7,229 bases of DNA from Ignavibacteriales bacterium (GTDB lineage: Bacteria; Bacteroidota; Ignavibacteria; Ignavibacteriales; Melioribacteraceae). Under the pieces are notes generated by a model, which was not told where the DNA came from, ran no database searches, and saw only the letters and a program-made list of their open reading frames with translations. This document shows positions 5,804 to 7,229 of the stretch, in pieces (the stretch's first letter is position 1; each line of letters starts with the position of its first letter). The position numbers and the translations under genes are program-made. The stretch spans positions 1-7,229 of the forward strand of contig JAGVBL010000056.1 of the NCBI GenBank assembly GCA_020059785.1, written 5' to 3'.

Positions 5804-6436
5804 ATGAAAAAAGATTTAACCGACCGCCAAAAAGAAATTCTTGGATTCATCCAGGAATATGTCGAATTAAATAATTTCCCTCCTACTTATAGAGAGATTG
5901 GACAGAAATTCAAGATTGTGAGTACTTTCGGAGTTAAACGACATATCGATGCACTTGTGAAGAAAGGTTATCTGAATAGTGGAAATAATTTAAGCCGAAC
6001 TTTAACACTTGTTGTTAACAACAATCCGATTAAGAAAGAGGAAACAACAATTTTAGAAATACCGGTAGTCGGTCGTGTTGCAGCCGGTCAACCTATTTTA
6101 GCAGAAGAAAATATTGAGGGTAACATTGTTATAGATAAAAATTTCCTAGGAAGCAGAACAGAATGTTTTGGATTAAAGGTTCGCGGTGATAGTATGATAA
6201 ATGCCGGAATTATGGAAGGTGATCTTGTAATTATTCAGCCGCAAAAGGAAGCTGTTAATGGTGATATTGTTGTAGCATTAATTAAAGATGAAGCTACAAT
6301 GAAAAGATTTTCATTGATAAATGGCATTATTCATTTAATTCCGGAAAACGACAATTACGAACCGATTATTATTGATAACTTCGATGAATTTTCTATTGTC
6401 GGAAAAGTAATCGGAGTATTCAGAAGTTACAACTAA
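5804..6436 (+). CDS. lexA: LexA, SOS-response repressor and self-cleaving protease
   Basis: LexA binds operators of DNA-damage genes and cleaves itself when RecA filaments form on single-stranded DNA. The 210 residues are of normal length. The N-terminal winged helix-turn-helix (1-70) has DLTDRQKEILGFIQEYV and FPPTYREIGQKF (25-36), the PPT-xxEI signature, followed by the recognition-helix region STFGVKRHIDALVKKGYL (40-57). The C-terminal S24 peptidase domain has the cleavage site VAAGQP with A94-G95, the catalytic serine in GDSM (S130) and the catalytic lysine in TMKRF (K167), so self-cleavage should be intact. The recognition helix differs from the E. coli one, in keeping with a different operator. 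The promoter just upstream carries two inverted repeats, pointing to autorepression. Two small genes follow at 14 and 6 bases and are probably in the same regulon. Confidence 0.96.
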   Translation: MKKDLTDRQKEILGFIQEYVELNNFPPTYREIGQKFKIVSTFGVKRHIDALVKKGYLNSGNNLSRTLTLVVNNNPIKKEETTILEIPVVGRVAAGQPILAEENIEGNIVIDKNFLGSRTECFGLKVRGDSMINAGIMEGDLVIIQPQKEAVNGDIVVALIKDEATMKRFSLINGIIHLIPENDNYEPIIIDNFDEFSIVGKVIGVFRSYN

Positions 6437-6440
6437 AACA

Positions 6441-6445
6441 GGGAG
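6441..6445 (+). promoter_or_regulatory. Strong ribosome binding site of the WYL-like gene
   Basis: GGGAG lies five bases before the ATG at 6451, inside the 14-base gap after lexA. It supports the small frame as a translated gene. Confidence 0.6.
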
Positions 6446-6450
6446 AGAAA

Positions 6451-6699
6451 ATGAAAACCATATATTTCACAACAGCAATTTTTAATAGAAACAGAGTAAA
6501 ATTTCTATACGGTTTGAACGAAGTAGTATTGGAACCTTATTACATCGGCAAGAATAAAAATGGTAAAAAAGTTATTTATGGCAGAGTAAATGGTGTTAAT
6601 GAAATTCGCGGATTTGATTACGAAAAAATATCTAATATAAAAATACTTGGATACGAAAAATTTTCACCTATTATTCCCATAATGTTAATATACAGATAA
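6451..6699 (+). CDS. Small WYL-domain-like protein in the lexA operon
   Basis: This is an uncharacterised protein of 82 residues. It starts 14 bases after lexA and has a strong Shine-Dalgarno sequence, so it is very likely translated from the lexA transcript. Residues about 16-74 follow the pattern of a WYL domain: RVKFLYGLNEVVLEPYYIG (15-33) with the Glu-Pro turn at 28-29, a Lys/Gly-rich turn, VIYGRVNGV (41-49) where the Trp-Tyr-Leu motif normally lies, and IRGFDYEKISNIKIL (52-66), resembling the xRxFxxxRIxxv end of the family. The Trp-Tyr-Leu residues are not conserved and there is no DNA-binding domain. WYL domains of full-length regulators sense ligands, and in PafBC they link DNA damage to transcription. 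A similar sensing or accessory role is attractive here, but this is inference from pattern alone. Confidence 0.78.
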   Translation: MKTIYFTTAIFNRNRVKFLYGLNEVVLEPYYIGKNKNGKKVIYGRVNGVNEIRGFDYEKISNIKILGYEKFSPIIPIMLIYR

Positions 6700-6705
6700 A
6701 AGAAA

Positions 6706-7125
6706 ATGTTAAGTACAAGAGAAAAAAGAGAAAAAGTAGATTCCCTTATTGAACAATTATGGAAGCACGGGTATCTTACATTAAGCAGAAAGTATGGAAA
6801 GTACCTCCCCGCTCCTACACCCGTTGAAAATTATGATGTTGATGCAATTGCAAAGTATAAAAAGAAAATTGCAATAGGAATTACGTTAACCGACGAAGAA
6901 CTTAATGACCCTAACTTAATTACAAAACTTATTGTTCTAACCCAATCGAGACCTAAACAATCCGGCAGCAAGGTTACTCTCTTTGTAGGGGTCCCCTATA
7001 ATTCTATAATAAAAGCAAATTTGCTTTTAGCTTCGCTTGACGAAGAGACAAGATCTCATATAAAACTTGTAACCTTACAGGATGAAAAAGAGAGTCAGGA
7101 GTTAGGTGAACATTCCCGCGGATAA
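6706..7125 (+). CDS. Hypothetical protein resembling an inactive PD-(D/E)XK nuclease
   Basis: This 139-residue protein begins 6 bases after the WYL-like gene, and its function is not recognised. The predicted layout resembles a restriction-endonuclease-like fold: an N-terminal helix (about 4-20), a strand HGYLTLSRKY (21-30), the strand pair YDVDAIAKYKKKIAIGITL (43-61), a helix near 64-80, then KVTLFVGVP (89-97), a helix (98-110) and IKLVTL (119-124). In active members the pair reads roughly (E/D)xDxIA...hhhExK. Here D46 fits the metal-binding Asp, but the ExK position is G58-I59-T60, so catalysis is probably lost. The tail from 125 is charged. The Shine-Dalgarno sequence is weak and coupling to the upstream stop is likely. 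Its position suggests a DNA-damage-related binding role. The fold assignment is by eye and uncertain. Confidence 0.75.
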   Translation: MLSTREKREKVDSLIEQLWKHGYLTLSRKYGKYLPAPTPVENYDVDAIAKYKKKIAIGITLTDEELNDPNLITKLIVLTQSRPKQSGSKVTLFVGVPYNSIIKANLLLASLDEETRSHIKLVTLQDEKESQELGEHSRG

Positions 7126-7191
7126 TATCTCTAAGCGTACCTCAAATCGGGTGATAAAACAGCCGTAAGGCTAAGGAAAAAAAAGAGATAT
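7125..7191 (+). ncRNA. Possible structured RNA with three-way junction
   Basis: The bases after the last gene can fold into a compact three-way junction. A closing stem pairs ATATCTCT (7125-7132) with AGAGATAT (7184-7191) exactly. A second short helix pairs TACCT (7138-7142) with GGGTG (7149-7153), including G-U pairs. A third, AGCC-GTAA-GGCT (7161-7172), has a GNRA tetraloop. Purine-rich joins remain unpaired. This could be a riboswitch or cis-regulatory element for a gene beyond the window. No motif of a known riboswitch family was recognised, and chance folding in AT-rich DNA remains possible. Confidence 0.3.
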
Positions 7192-7197
7192 CGGAAA

Positions 7198-7219
7198 TAA
7201 CGATTTTGCGCAATCGTTA
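7198..7219. repeat. Perfect hairpin/palindrome near the window end
   Basis: TAACGATT (7198-7205) and AATCGTTA (7212-7219) are exact reverse complements around TTGCGC. No T run follows inside the window, so it is not an obvious intrinsic terminator. It could be the next part of an RNA leader, an operator, or the hairpin of a terminator whose tail is cut off. Confidence 0.4.
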
Positions 7220-7229
7220 AATAAGGATA

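Noticed and set aside
7133..7183. Assignment of the right-edge RNA to a known class (c-di-GMP, FMN, cobalamin, preQ1 or hammerhead)
   Set aside because: The characteristic conserved stretches of those classes, as far as they can be recalled, are absent. Only the GNRA hairpin is a generic similarity.

Overview
The window is AT-rich bacterial DNA with two gene blocks that diverge from about 4370-4480. An MlaE-type lipid permease and a membrane sugar-phosphate transferase point to a Gram-negative envelope. The group II branched-chain aminotransferase, the inconsistent Shine-Dalgarno sequences and the mix of genes suggest the Bacteroidota/Ignavibacteriota (Chlorobi) side of the tree. That placement is an inference from protein character only. 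No rRNA, tRNA, insertion sequence, CRISPR array or frameshifted gene was seen.

Left block, minus strand, read from right to left: a tandem universal-stress protein (4366-3530), an immediately adjacent CPA2-type cation/proton antiporter carrying a C-terminal PTS EIIA-like domain (3527-1842), an MlaE-family ABC permease without its usual ATPase and substrate-binding partners (1808-1041), an undecaprenyl-phosphate sugar-phosphate transferase with an 80-residue extension (973-125), and the first 35 codons of another gene that leaves the window (105-1). Gaps are 2 to 67 bases, so this could be one envelope/stress operon. The last two genes share an IxIPxxWW motif, an unexplained link between them.

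Right block, plus strand: ilvE (4615-5685) is preceded by a promoter-like pair, a 23-codon reading frame rich in Ile/Leu/Val, and a strong intrinsic terminator whose 5' arm overlaps the end of that frame. This looks like a leader-peptide attenuator, although the geometry is not that of the classical ilv or his leaders. A second strong terminator (about 5706-5736) ends ilvE.

A near-consensus promoter then drives lexA (5804-6436). Two overlapping inverted repeats lie on that promoter and are good candidates for LexA operators. LexA has every self-cleavage residue. Two small genes follow in the same direction 14 and 6 bases apart: an 82-residue protein resembling a lone WYL domain, and a 139-residue protein that looks like a PD-(D/E)XK nuclease fold whose ExK motif has been lost. 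Together they form a candidate SOS-controlled operon of uncharacterised proteins. This is the part of the window most likely to hold undescribed biology.

The last 100 bases hold no gene but can be drawn as a three-way-junction RNA with a GNRA-loop hairpin, followed by another perfect hairpin. No known riboswitch family was recognised there.
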